Source: Pontibacter silvestris (GTDB lineage Bacteria; Bacteroidota; Bacteroidia; Cytophagales; Hymenobacteraceae). From it: a stretch of 64,000 nucleotides of DNA. Positions 18,935-28,900 of this stretch are shown one piece after another. The translations under genes and the position numbers were made by a program. Every line of letters starts with the position of its first letter. Within the stretch, counting starts at the first letter, position 1. The stretch lies in assembly GCF_020907275.1 (NCBI RefSeq), contig NZ_JAJJWI010000013.1:19547-83546 (forward strand), read 5' to 3'. Under the pieces are notes generated by a model. The model was not told the DNA's origin. It did not search any database and was given only the letters and a program-made list of their open reading frames with translations.

Positions 18935-20938
18935 ATGGAAATCCCTTTACTCTCAGACATTGTCATTATTCTTGGTTTAGCGGTGGTGGTTATCCTGCTG
19001 TTTCAGCGGTTTAAGCTGCCCACCATACTGGGCTTTCTGGCAACCGGAGTAATAGCTGGTCCACATGGGCTGAGCCTTATACAGGATACACATGACATTG
19101 AAATATTAGCAGAGATAGGTGTAATTCTATTGCTCTTTATTATAGGCATGGAGTTTTCGCTGCGGCAGCTGGCTATGATAAAGCGAACTGTTTTGTTAGG
19201 AGGTACTGCACAGGTGTTTCTTACCATAGGCTTAGTGGCTCTGGTGATGGTGATTCTTGGCTTCGAAATCGGTGAGGCTGTTTTCATGGGCTTCCTTATC
19301 TCGCTGAGCAGTACGGCTATTGTGCTGAAACTTTTACAGGACAGAAGCGAGATTAACAGTCCTCACGGAAAGATTATATTGGGTATTCTGATCTTTCAGG
19401 ACATTATAGTCGTGCCGATGATGCTATTTACTCCGCTGATGGCAGCAGGAGGCACAGAGAACCTTGTTATGTCCCTCCTGCTAATGGCTGCCAAAGGTAT
19501 TCTTGTGATTGTTTTTGTACTGATAAGTGCGCGTTACCTGGTTCCTAAGCTACTCTACCTGGTGGCCCAGACACGAAGCAGAGAGCTGTTTATACTTTGC
19601 GTGGTCGTTATCTGCTTTGCCGTTGCCTGGTTTACGTCCAGCTTGGGGCTATCACTGGCTTTGGGAGCCTTTATGGCTGGTCTTATAATTTCCGAATCAG
19701 AATACAGCCACCAGGCTACGAGTAATATTCTACCCTTTCGGGAGATATTCACGAGCTTCTTCTTTGTGTCTATTGGTATGCTGCTTGATTTTAATTTTAT
19801 GCTGCAGCATTTTCTTGTGATACTTTTCTTTACCACCATCACCATTCTGCTAAAAGGGCTGGTAGCAACCATAGCAGGCCGTATACTACAGTACCCGCTT
19901 CGCGTTTCTGTTTTAGTAGGTTTATCTATTTTCCAGGTTGGTGAATTTGCCTTTATTCTTTCCACCACTGGTATTAATAATGGCTTGCTCACAGACGCCA
20001 CTTACCAGTACTTCCTGTCTGTTTCGCTATTAACAATGGGCATAACACCCTTCATTATAAAGTCTTATCATAATATTGCCTCAAGAATTACTTCAAGTAT
20101 ATCGAACGGAGAAACTCATTTTGCCATTGCTGATATACCGAATGAGGCAGAGGACGAATTACATAAACTGGATGACCACATTGTTATTATCGGGTATGGC
20201 ATAAATGGCCGGAATGTTGCCAAAGCAGCCAAACATGCTCATATTCCTTATATTATTATAGAACTGAATGCGGTTACTGTCAGGCAGGAGCGCCAGCTGG
20301 GGGAGCCTATCCTTTATGGAGATGCTGTTCATGGCACTATTCTTTCACATGTTAATATCCAGAAAGCACGGGTTGTGGTTATTGCTATTTCTGACCCACA
20401 GGCAACGAAGCGCATCCTGGCCAGTATTCGCCAGAACAATGAAAAGGTGCATATAATTGTGCGCACCCGTTTTGTACAGGAGATGGAAGAAAATTATCGT
20501 TTAGGGGCAGATGAGGTTATACCGGAAGAGTTTGAGACTTCCATTGAGATATTCACAAGGGTATTGACTAAGTACCTGATGCCACAGGATGAAATTGATG
20601 CCTTTACCCAACTTATAAGGTCTGATAACTACGATATGCTTCGGAGCATAAGTGGAAAAACCTCGGGCAGCATGGCCAATTTAAATTTTGTTTTGCCTGA
20701 TATTGAGGTAGCCACCCTGCGGGTTTATACTAAAGATGAAGGCATTGTTAATAAACCTTTACTTGAAATTAATATTCGCAACAGGTTCAATATTACTATT
20801 GTAGCCATTAATCGTAAAAATGAAACTATATTGAATATAACAGCTTCAACTAAACTGCAACAGGGCGATGTACTTTATGTGGTAGGAAGACCAGAAGCCA
20901 TCATGAACTTTAATCATCACCTGAAAGAGGAAGAGTAA
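18935..20938 (+). CDS. CPA2-family monovalent cation:proton antiporter (KefB-like)
   Basis: A 667-residue membrane protein. Residues about 1-385 contain some twelve hydrophobic segments of the Na+/H+ exchanger domain, with LGFLATGVIAGPHGLSLI and LSLALGAFMAGLIISESEY as family landmarks. Residues about 410-525 form an RCK/TrkA-N domain (HIVIIGYGINGRNVAKAAK, a Rossmann GxGxxG), and about 570-660 a TrkA-C domain. It should exchange K+ or Na+ for protons across the inner membrane under nucleotide control. No ancillary KefG/KefF gene is adjacent. Confidence 0.93.
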   Translation: MEIPLLSDIVIILGLAVVVILLFQRFKLPTILGFLATGVIAGPHGLSLIQDTHDIEILAEIGVILLLFIIGMEFSLRQLAMIKRTVLLGGTAQVFLTIGLVALVMVILGFEIGEAVFMGFLISLSSTAIVLKLLQDRSEINSPHGKIILGILIFQDIIVVPMMLFTPLMAAGGTENLVMSLLLMAAKGILVIVFVLISARYLVPKLLYLVAQTRSRELFILCVVVICFAVAWFTSSLGLSLALGAFMAGLIISESEYSHQATSNILPFREIFTSFFFVSIGMLLDFNFMLQHFLVILFFTTITILLKGLVATIAGRILQYPLRVSVLVGLSIFQVGEFAFILSTTGINNGLLTDATYQYFLSVSLLTMGITPFIIKSYHNIASRITSSISNGETHFAIADIPNEAEDELHKLDDHIVIIGYGINGRNVAKAAKHAHIPYIIIELNAVTVRQERQLGEPILYGDAVHGTILSHVNIQKARVVVIAISDPQATKRILASIRQNNEKVHIIVRTRFVQEMEENYRLGADEVIPEEFETSIEIFTRVLTKYLMPQDEIDAFTQLIRSDNYDMLRSISGKTSGSMANLNFVLPDIEVATLRVYTKDEGIVNKPLLEINIRNRFNITIVAINRKNETILNITASTKLQQGDVLYVVGRPEAIMNFNHHLKEEE

Positions 20939-20968
20939 AAGCAACAGGCGTGGCGCTCACAAAAAAAG

Positions 20969-21547
20969 TTATAATGCTTCCATTACATCCTCCACCTGCT
21001 GATGTACTTTGCTATAGCTGGAGTTAAACTTACTGATGGCACCCTCAGCCCAACCTCTCCACACCAACTGTTTATTATTTGGGTTTACCAGGTCTACTAT
21101 AAGTGTTCCCTGCTTAAATAAATCCACCGCACGATAACCAGGTACATTACCATCTCCATAGCTGTACCGATAGCCACTCATGTACCCATAGCTATAGCCA
21201 AACCCAGTGGAAAAATTCTCCGGTTTATCTTTTTCCAAAGGCACTGAAACGCTTACATCATACGCCACCAGCACATCGGGGTCACTGCTTACCTTCGTAA
21301 AGCCTTTTTCAAGCAACTCCTCTTCTACTGCGCGGCGGATATCCCTGTTAAGGTCAGCATCAAATCCATCATCATAATCTGCTTCTGCTTCAGGCTCATC
21401 CTGGTACCAGGCAAAGGTTTTATAACTTTTAGTAGCTGCACCAGGTGCCACAATAGCATGTGTGCTTACAACGCCAGATGTAGCAACACAGGCGCTGAAT
21501 AGCAGCAATAGCATCAGAGGATAAATAGCAAAGGGAGTTCTTTTCAT
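20969..21547 (-). CDS. DUF4136 lipoprotein
   Basis: A 192-residue protein with a lipoprotein signal (PLMLLLLFSACVATSG; lipobox Cys about residue 20). The body fits DUF4136: YKTFAWYQDEPE near the N-terminus, a helix with IRRAVEEELLEKGFTKV, VAYDVSVSV, then a Tyr/Gly-rich loop and LIVDLVNPNNKQLVWRGWAEG. It is predicted to be a lipid-anchored periplasmic or outer-membrane protein of unknown role. It converges on the antiporter gene, with only 30 bp between the stop codons. A canonical promoter lies upstream. Confidence 0.85.
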   Translation of the reverse strand: MKRTPFAIYPLMLLLLFSACVATSGVVSTHAIVAPGAATKSYKTFAWYQDEPEAEADYDDGFDADLNRDIRRAVEEELLEKGFTKVSSDPDVLVAYDVSVSVPLEKDKPENFSTGFGYSYGYMSGYRYSYGDGNVPGYRAVDLFKQGTLIVDLVNPNNKQLVWRGWAEGAISKFNSSYSKVHQQVEDVMEAL

Positions 21548-21618
21548 CTCAAAAAGCTTTTATTTTTTTCGCAGCATAGCTAAAACACTATAGATGATAT
21601 GCTACGGCTAATTTAAGG

Positions 21619-21653
21619 CAAAGTTAGCCGGTTAAACCCTATGACAAATATCA
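21619..21653 (-). promoter_or_regulatory. DUF4136 promoter with a TGAC-N4-ATCA box over the -33 element
   Basis: Reading leftward there is a TTTG -33 element (21645-21648), an 18-bp spacer and a TAACTTTG -7 box (21619-21626), the canonical Bacteroidota layout. A TGAC-AAAT-ATCA palindrome (21642-21653) of the same type as the cco promoter boxes overlaps the -33 element. That placement would suit repression rather than activation. The promoter call is stronger than the operator call. Confidence 0.5.
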
Positions 21654-21742
21654 TTTATTATTAATATTACGAACTAAAGCTTGCATCATATAAAAACACA
21701 AGCTACGGCTTCACAGTATAGATTAGAATAAATTAAAAGCAC

Positions 21743-23032
21743 ATGATTGAAAATAAGACTTTATACAAAACAGCTGAAGAAGCACTTTCCATTATTAAAT
21801 CCGGTGACCGGGTTTTTATACAAGGCAGCGCAGCAACGCCCCAGTACCTTATAAGAAAACTGGCAGAGCGGGCAGATGAACTGCGAAATGTTGAAATGGT
21901 TAGTATCACTACCTATGGTGAAATACCGCTTACAGAAGAACGCTATAAAGATTCCTTCTTCGTTAATTCTCTTTTTGTATCAGCCAATGTCCGTGATGCC
22001 GTAAACAGTGGCCGTGGAGATTATGTGCCTATTTTCCTGAGTGAGATACCTCACCTGTTCAGGTCTGGAATATTGCCGCTCGATGTAGCCATTGTACATG
22101 TTTCTCCTCCTGATAAACACGGCTATTGTTCCTTAGGCGTTTCAGTGGATGTGACCAGAGAAGCAGTTTTAAGCGCAAAACATGTTATAGCCCAGGTAAA
22201 CCCACAGATGCCTCGTACACATGGTGACGGCTTAATTCATATCAGCCGTTTAGATGTGCTGGTAGAGGTAGACGAGGCCTTGCCTGAAGTAGACTACAGC
22301 CTGCGCATTACGAGTAAAGAAGAAACCATAGGCCGCTATATAGCCGAACTGGTAGAAGACGGAGCTACGCTGCAAATGGGTATTGGCGCTATTCCTGATG
22401 CAGTTCTGGGCAGCCTGACCAACCACAAAGAACTTGGCATACACACCGAAATGTTCTCCAATGGTGTTGTGCCTCTTATAGAAAAAGGGATTATCACAAA
22501 TGAACATAAATACCGGCATCCGGGACGGGTGGCTACAGGATTTATTGTAGGTAATCGTAAATTATATGATTTTGTAGATGACAACCCGCTCATCCTGATG
22601 CAACGGACAGATTACATGAATGATACTTCTGTCATCCGTTCCAACCCCAAGGCAACAGCCATTAACAGCGCTATTGAAATAGATTTAACAGGCCAAGTAG
22701 TAGCAGACACCATCGGTACGTATCAGTATTCCGGTATCGGTGGACAAATGGACTTTATGCGTGGAGCGGCTTTGTCAAAGGGCGGTAAACCTATTATTGC
22801 ACTTCCGTCCGTTACCGCTAAGGGCATCTCCAGGATAACACCGTTAATAAACCCAGGGGCAGCCGTTACAACCACCAGGGCACATGTGCACTACGTGGTC
22901 ACAGAATACGGCGTAGCTTATTTATATGGTAAAAACTTAAGACAGCGTGCCAGAGCACTCATAGAAATTGCCCATCCGGACCACAGGGAACGGCTTGAAA
23001 AAGAAGCTGTTGAACGTTACAAGTACTTGTAG
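21743..23032 (+). CDS. Acetyl-CoA hydrolase/transferase family protein (CoA-transferase)
   Basis: A 429-residue protein of the family that includes 4-hydroxybutyrate CoA-transferase and acetate/succinate CoA-transferases. The N-terminal domain has GDRVFIQGSAATPQYLIRKL. The C-terminal domain has LQMGIGAIPDAVLGSL followed by GIHTEMFSNG, where the Glu is the usual thioester-forming residue, and later YSGIGGQMDFMRGA. It likely moves CoA between short-chain acids in acetate, succinate or hydroxybutyrate metabolism; the substrate is not set by sequence alone. It stands alone, 71 bp before the DUF1206 gene. Confidence 0.92.
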   Translation: MIENKTLYKTAEEALSIIKSGDRVFIQGSAATPQYLIRKLAERADELRNVEMVSITTYGEIPLTEERYKDSFFVNSLFVSANVRDAVNSGRGDYVPIFLSEIPHLFRSGILPLDVAIVHVSPPDKHGYCSLGVSVDVTREAVLSAKHVIAQVNPQMPRTHGDGLIHISRLDVLVEVDEALPEVDYSLRITSKEETIGRYIAELVEDGATLQMGIGAIPDAVLGSLTNHKELGIHTEMFSNGVVPLIEKGIITNEHKYRHPGRVATGFIVGNRKLYDFVDDNPLILMQRTDYMNDTSVIRSNPKATAINSAIEIDLTGQVVADTIGTYQYSGIGGQMDFMRGAALSKGGKPIIALPSVTAKGISRITPLINPGAAVTTTRAHVHYVVTEYGVAYLYGKNLRQRARALIEIAHPDHRERLEKEAVERYKYL

Positions 23033-23103
23033 GCAGCTCTTCTTCGCCAACATTAACTGCAAAATACTTGTATGAGGAGATGTATTATCAAAATGAATAA
23101 TTT

Positions 23104-23937
23104 ATGAGTGATATTTCCTCACATGTTCCTGCCCCGCCTCCAGAGTGGGTCAGGAATTTTGCAAAAACAGGCTTAACAGCTAAAGGCGTAGTATATTGCC
23201 TGGTTGGTGTGCTGGCTTTTATGGCAGCCTTTGAGATTAATGGCAACTCCACTGAAGAAGCGAGCCGGGAAGGCGTTTTCAGGCTTATTTTGCAGCAGCC
23301 TTTCGGCAAGGCCTTGCTGGCAATTGTAGCTCTAGGCCTCTTTTGTTACACTATCTGGCGCTTTATTCAAGGCTTTATAGACACTGAACATCAGGGGCAC
23401 GACACAAAGGGAGTCGGTAAACGCATCCGTTATATCTTTAGTGGCCTGGTGTATGGGTCTCTGGCTTTTCTATCTGCTAAAATGGTGCTGGGAAGCGGCG
23501 GCAACAGCGGTGGCTCCTCGCAGCAAACATTGGCCAGCAAGCTGCTACAACAACCTTTTGGGCAGTGGCTGGTAGGTATGGTAGCCATTGGCATAACAGC
23601 CATTGGTATCTACCAGATTTACTATGGGCTTTCGGACAAGTACAGAAAAAAAGTACGAAGTTCAGGTCTGAAGAGCGATATTGAAAATAAACTAATCCAG
23701 ATGGGAAAGTTTGGTTATCTCGCACGTGGAGTTGTATGGCTCGTAATTGGGTATCTTTTCCTGCAGGCCGCACTCAAGGCGAATCCGCAGGAAGCAGGCG
23801 GCAACACCAGAGCCTTTCAGTTTCTTGAAGATAGTTCTTATGGGTCTTTCGTTTTAGGTGCTGTCGCCCTTGGCCTCATCTGTTATGGCATATTCCTGTT
23901 TATGCGGGCTAAATTTCAACCTATTGGAGCCAGCTAA
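23104..23937 (+). CDS. DUF1206 membrane protein
   Basis: A 277-residue integral membrane protein made of three similar units of two membrane segments each. Each unit starts with a phrase such as FAKTGLTAKGVVYCLVG, GKRIRYIFSGLVYG or GKFGYLARGVVWLVIG, and ends near PFGKALLAIVALGL, PFGQWLVGMVAIGI or SYGSFVLGAVALGL. This internal triplication is the hallmark of DUF1206. Function is unknown. A strong hairpin terminator follows the stop. Confidence 0.92.
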   Translation: MSDISSHVPAPPPEWVRNFAKTGLTAKGVVYCLVGVLAFMAAFEINGNSTEEASREGVFRLILQQPFGKALLAIVALGLFCYTIWRFIQGFIDTEHQGHDTKGVGKRIRYIFSGLVYGSLAFLSAKMVLGSGGNSGGSSQQTLASKLLQQPFGQWLVGMVAIGITAIGIYQIYYGLSDKYRKKVRSSGLKSDIENKLIQMGKFGYLARGVVWLVIGYLFLQAALKANPQEAGGNTRAFQFLEDSSYGSFVLGAVALGLICYGIFLFMRAKFQPIGAS

Positions 23938-23959
23938 CAGTCGGAAAACTTTATCAGAG

Positions 23960-23998
23960 GCCGCTGAAGAAATATAGTTTCTTCAGCGGCTCTTTTGC
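23960..23998 (+). terminator. Rho-independent terminator after the DUF1206 gene
   Basis: A perfect 13-bp GC-rich stem (arms 23960-23972 and 23978-23990) with a 5-nt loop is followed by TCTTTTG. It lies 23 bp after the stop codon, a textbook intrinsic terminator. Confidence 0.85.
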
Positions 23999-24340
23999 TT
24001 AGACACCCCTGGATATTTTCTGCATAAAGCAACATCAGTTTTATGTAAAACAGCTTAGTTTTAACGCTTTTCAAGTCTTTTGTAGGACATTTCCTTCCTT
24101 CGTAGAATATAATTTTCAAGGAGTTCCTTGGGAGCAAGAACAGCAGAAATTCCTGCCTCTCTTCTATCCTTTTATTTTAAGGTTAAGTTAAGCGAAACCT
24201 TCCTATTACTTAAAAGCCAAATAATTGCACTTATTCCTCCAGTAAAGCCACTAAATAAATCGCAAATATCTATTTATAAGCCATTTGCATATTTTAACAA
24301 AAGATAATTAAATAATATTTTAAAGCAATCAAAGAACTAT
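23999..24340. other. Intergenic region before the sigma-54 regulator gene
   Basis: An AT-rich stretch of about 340 bp between the DUF1206 terminator and the -7 box of the response-regulator gene. No gene or repeat was recognised. Confidence 0.3.
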
Positions 24341-24348
24341 TATCTTTG
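24341..24348 (+). promoter_or_regulatory. Putative -7 promoter box of the sigma-54 regulator gene
   Basis: TATCTTTG matches the Bacteroidota -7 consensus TAnnTTTG and lies 31 bp before the ATG. Only a poor TTTT match stands at the -33 position. Confidence 0.4.
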
Positions 24349-24378
24349 GAGTTGCAGAAATAAAGTGTGCAAGAATAA

Positions 24379-25737
24379 ATGGCTAATACCTCTTTCAATA
24401 TTTTTATTTTGGATGACGACGTGTGGTACAGTGAACTGCTGGAATACCATTTATCTCTTAATCCTGATTACCATATAAAAAAGTTTCATGCTGCCAAAGA
24501 ATGCCTTGACAGCTTATTTGAACGCCCTAATGTCGTTACACTTGATTATTCTCTTCCAGATAAGAATGGAGCAGAAGTTCTAAAGAAGATCAGGGAGATG
24601 AGCCCTGATACGCAGGTGGTTGTTATTTCAGGGCAGGAGGATGTCGCTACAGCTGTGGATCTGCTTAAAAAGGGAGCTTACGATTATATTGTAAAAGACG
24701 AAGACACTCCGGAACGCTTGTGGAACGCTATAACCAAAATAAGGGAAAACGTTTCTTTACGAGAGGAGATCAACCAACTTCGCGATGAAATTGGTCAAAA
24801 GTACGATTTTGGCAAACTCATTATTGGTAACAGCGCCCCCATCAAGCAGGTTTTCATGATGATGGATAAAGCCACAAAGACCAATATAACAGTTTCTATT
24901 ACCGGTGAGACAGGTACTGGTAAAGAACTGGTCGCAAAATCTATACACTATAATAGTACACGTAAAAAGTTTCCTTTTGTAGCTGTTAACGTGGCTGCCA
25001 TACCAAAAGAGCTATTGGAAAGTGAGCTGTTTGGCCATGAAAAAGGAGCTTTTACAGGAGCTATGTCCCGCCGGATTGGGAAGTTTGAAGAAGCTAACAA
25101 AGGTACCATTTTCCTGGATGAGATTGGAGAACTGGACATAAGTTTGCAGGCCAAGCTGCTTCGTGTACTGCAGGAAAAGGAAATAACAAGAGTTGGCGGC
25201 AATTCAGTTGTACCCATAGATGCACGCATTATAGTGGCGACACATAAGAATATGGCTGAAGAAGTGAAGAAAGGCAACTTCAGAGAAGACTTGTATTACC
25301 GCCTGCTTGGTTTACCCGTTTATATTCCGCCTTTGCGTGACCGGGGAACAGACATATTAGTGCTGGCGAAGTTCTTTATAGATGCCTTTGCTAAAGAAAA
25401 TGGCATGGGAAAGAAAAGCCTTTCTGCCAAAGCACAGGACAAACTCCTCTCCTACGCCTTTCCGGGCAACGTACGTGAGCTTAGAGCTGTTGTGGAGCTG
25501 GCTGTTGTGCTTTCTGATGACAGCATCATACAGGAACAGGATATAAATTTAACCGCCATCAGTTCTGATAAAGATTTTCTGTCAGCAGAGCGCACTCTGA
25601 AAGAATATACAACAGATATTATCCAGCACTTCCTGGACAAATATGAATCAAATGTCCTTTTGGTAGCAGAAAAACTGGATATTGGCAAATCAACTGTTTA
25701 TAGAATGGTTCAGAATAAAGAACTGACCCTGAAATAA
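24379..25737 (+). CDS. Sigma-54-dependent response regulator (NtrC family)
   Basis: A 452-residue regulator with three domains. A receiver spans residues about 7-120, with acidic pocket DDD at 12-14 and phospho-acceptor Asp56 in VTLDYSLPDKNG. A sigma-54 AAA+ domain spans about 145-370, with Walker A GETGTGKE, the sigma-54-contacting GAFTGA loop and Walker B FLDEIGELD. A Fis-type helix-turn-helix lies at the C-terminus (VAEKLDIGKSTVYRMV). It should bind enhancer sites and activate RpoN promoters when phosphorylated. The huge hybrid kinase encoded 166 bp downstream ends in an Hpt domain, which could hand phosphate to Asp56. Confidence 0.95.
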   Translation: MANTSFNIFILDDDVWYSELLEYHLSLNPDYHIKKFHAAKECLDSLFERPNVVTLDYSLPDKNGAEVLKKIREMSPDTQVVVISGQEDVATAVDLLKKGAYDYIVKDEDTPERLWNAITKIRENVSLREEINQLRDEIGQKYDFGKLIIGNSAPIKQVFMMMDKATKTNITVSITGETGTGKELVAKSIHYNSTRKKFPFVAVNVAAIPKELLESELFGHEKGAFTGAMSRRIGKFEEANKGTIFLDEIGELDISLQAKLLRVLQEKEITRVGGNSVVPIDARIIVATHKNMAEEVKKGNFREDLYYRLLGLPVYIPPLRDRGTDILVLAKFFIDAFAKENGMGKKSLSAKAQDKLLSYAFPGNVRELRAVVELAVVLSDDSIIQEQDINLTAISSDKDFLSAERTLKEYTTDIIQHFLDKYESNVLLVAEKLDIGKSTVYRMVQNKELTLK

Positions 25738-25903
25738 ATTTTATAAAGAAACTTTTGTTAATTTTATCTGTGTCTAAACTTTATTCTTCCCGGATTGTTT
25801 AGAACCTTCATAACTTATTGATTCGTTTTTACCAGACTTTCCAGTGAAGATAAAATCACTAGTGTCCATAGACATCAATTTATCAACTGTTACTTTCTAA
25901 TTG

Positions 25904-28900
25904 ATGGCTGAAGTGCAGGAATATGAATTGGCGCTTTTACGCCAGCAGTTGGAGCAGGAACGCAAACTTCGCTTAGCTGCTGAAGAACTGGCTCAGGTAA
26001 AATCTGAAGCTTTAGAGAAAGCTTTACGTGCGGGTAAACCTACCCAATTATCATCAAATGACTATACGCAGCTTTTATGTTCTATACTGGAATCGCTCCC
26101 CAATGCTGCCCTGGTAACGGATGCAAATGCTAATATCCTCTTTATAAATAATTCTTTTGGAGAACTGTTTGACTTACCACAGTCTGCTGAAGAATACGTT
26201 GGTTTTCCTGTAAACCTTTTGGAGCAACAGACACTGCTGGTATCTGTTTCGTCACATAATACCTCCAGAACCTATGCCCAAGAGGAACGATTTGAAGAGT
26301 TTACTTTACAAAACGGAAAAGTAGTTGAACGCGAACGCATTAGCGTTAGTAAGAGTTTTGACCATAACAGTACTTTATGGATTTATCGTGACATAACTGC
26401 CAAGCATAAACTAAGGGTTAAAAACGCACTCCAATCTGAATTTCATGAGGAATATCCGAGTCCTGTGTTACGCCTTAGCTTTGATGGAGGAGTTTTGTAT
26501 ACCAACATGGCAGCACAACTGTTGCTTCAGAAAATATCCATCAAAAGATTTGAAGCTTTCAGAAGGTTAATGTTCCGGAAGCTTAGTATTTCAGAAGGCA
26601 TAACATCCACAGGTACTTTTGAGACTTATGTAAATTCCAACTATTACTTACTCTCAGTTTCACCCTTTCCGGAAAAAGGATATGCCAACATATATCTTAC
26701 TGATATCACAGCCAGAAGGAAAGCAGAACTTGAGTTAAAGGAAAGCCAGAACATGGTGCGGAACATTACCCGCACAGTTCCAAATATCATTTACGTTTAT
26801 GATTTAGACCTCGACAAGAACATCTATACCAATGAGCATGTGCAAACGGTATTAGGCTACAACAGCAGCGATATCAAAGCAATGGATGGAAATTTCTTCA
26901 GTACTATTCTCTGTTTTGAAGATCTGGAGAAATTGTATGCCCATGTTTATCGCATTGAAAGCACACTTGATGGTGAAGTAGTAGAGGTAGAATATAAAGT
27001 AAAAGACAAAGCAGGTAACATAAAATGGCTGCTTTGCCGCGAAACCATCTATAAGCGCAAAAAAGATAAAACAGTGTTACAGGTCATTGGCTCAGCCAAG
27101 GATGTTACGGAATCAAAGCTTCAAAGCCAGGAACTGGCCCGTCAGAAAGAATTTTATGAATCTGTACTAAATAATATACCTTCCGACATTGCTGTTTACA
27201 ATAAAGAGCTAAGATACGTATTCGTAAACCCTATGTCAGTTGGTAATCCGGATGTCCGCAAATGGATTATAGGCAAGAATAACGAAGAGTACAGTGCCTA
27301 CAGAAACGTTCCTCCTGAAAAAATGAAGTCCAGGGGAGTTCATCTGCTTAAGGCGCTACATGAAAAAAGACACATCCGGTTTGAAGAAGCCGTTACGAAC
27401 AGCAAAGGAGAAACCTCCTATTTCATCCGTAACGTAAGCCCGGTACTGGACCAGAAAGGAGAAGTAAGCCTTATTATTGGTTATGGGCTTAACATTACAG
27501 AACTAAGAAAAGCACAGGAAGAGTTTATTGCCAGCGAAAGCAAAAACAGGGCTATACTGGCTGCCATACCGGATCTGATGTTCATCATTGACCATGAAGG
27601 TACCTACCTGAGCATGAATGACATTGATCAGGAGCACCTTCCTGTTCCGAAGGAGGAAATTGTTGGCAATAACCTTAAAAGCACTCTTCCCGCAGCTTTA
27701 GCGAAAAGGTTCATGGAGCTTATTACGGAAGTATTGACCTCCAACCAGCCAGCACGCATAGAGTATGATCTGTCTTTATCAGATGGAATAAAGTACTATG
27801 AAGGCAGAATAGTGCAGTACAGTTCTAACCAGGTATTGATCATTATCAGGGATTATACTGAGCAGAAGAAAGCAGAGCTGGAGATTCAGGAAAAAAATGA
27901 GCTTATCCGTCAGGTTATTGACACCAGCCCTAACCTGATTTTTGTGAAAGACTCCAATGGATATTACACACTGGCTAATAAAACCTTAGCTGACCTTTAC
28001 GGATGCTCCATAGAAGATATTATTGGTAAACACGATGTAGAGATTCATGCTTTACCTGATGAAGTTGCCCGTTTTGATGAAGCTGACCGGAAAGTGATTC
28101 AGGAAAGGCAGGAAGTACAGTTTGAGGGGAGCTTTACTAAAATAAGTGGTGAAGAATTCTGGTTCCATACGGTAAAGAGGCCTCTTATTCTGAAAGACAA
28201 AGAAGTAAGTGTTTTGGGGGTTGGCTCTGATATTACAGAAGAACGATTAGCCAACGAAAGGTTGGAAAAAAGCGAAGAGCTCCACCGCCTTTTATCAGAA
28301 AATTCAAAAGACCTTATTTGCCTGCATGATTTAGATGGAACCTATATCTATGTATCCAAAGCGGTACATGAGCTTATTGGATATAATCCGGAAGAGCTTA
28401 TTGGCACTTCTCCGCTGGATTATTCACACCCTGATGACATACATATAACCCTGAACCATGGAATAGACCAGGCAATTCTAGGAAAACCTAACACTGTTAT
28501 ACAGCACCGTAAAAGAAACAAGCAGGGGGAATACATTTGGTTTGAAACCATTATCAAACCTATTTATGATGCTGGTGGCAATGTAATTAAGCTGCAATCT
28601 TCTTCCAGGGACATTACAGAGCAGCGCAGTGCTAACGAATCTCTCCGGGACAGTGAGAAGAAGTACAAAGACCTCGTAAAGTATAGTCAGGCTTATATAT
28701 TAAGCCATGATTTACAGGGACATATATTATCTGTAAACCCTTACCTGCTTAACAGCTTAGGGTACCTGGAAGATGAAGTTGTTGGTAAGCAGATAAAAGA
28801 ATTTTTCCCGAAAGTTGAGGAAAACAAATTTAAGGAGTACCTGGAGAGATACAACAGCAAAACTGTTCAGGAAGGCATTTTGAGTATGTACAATACGAAA

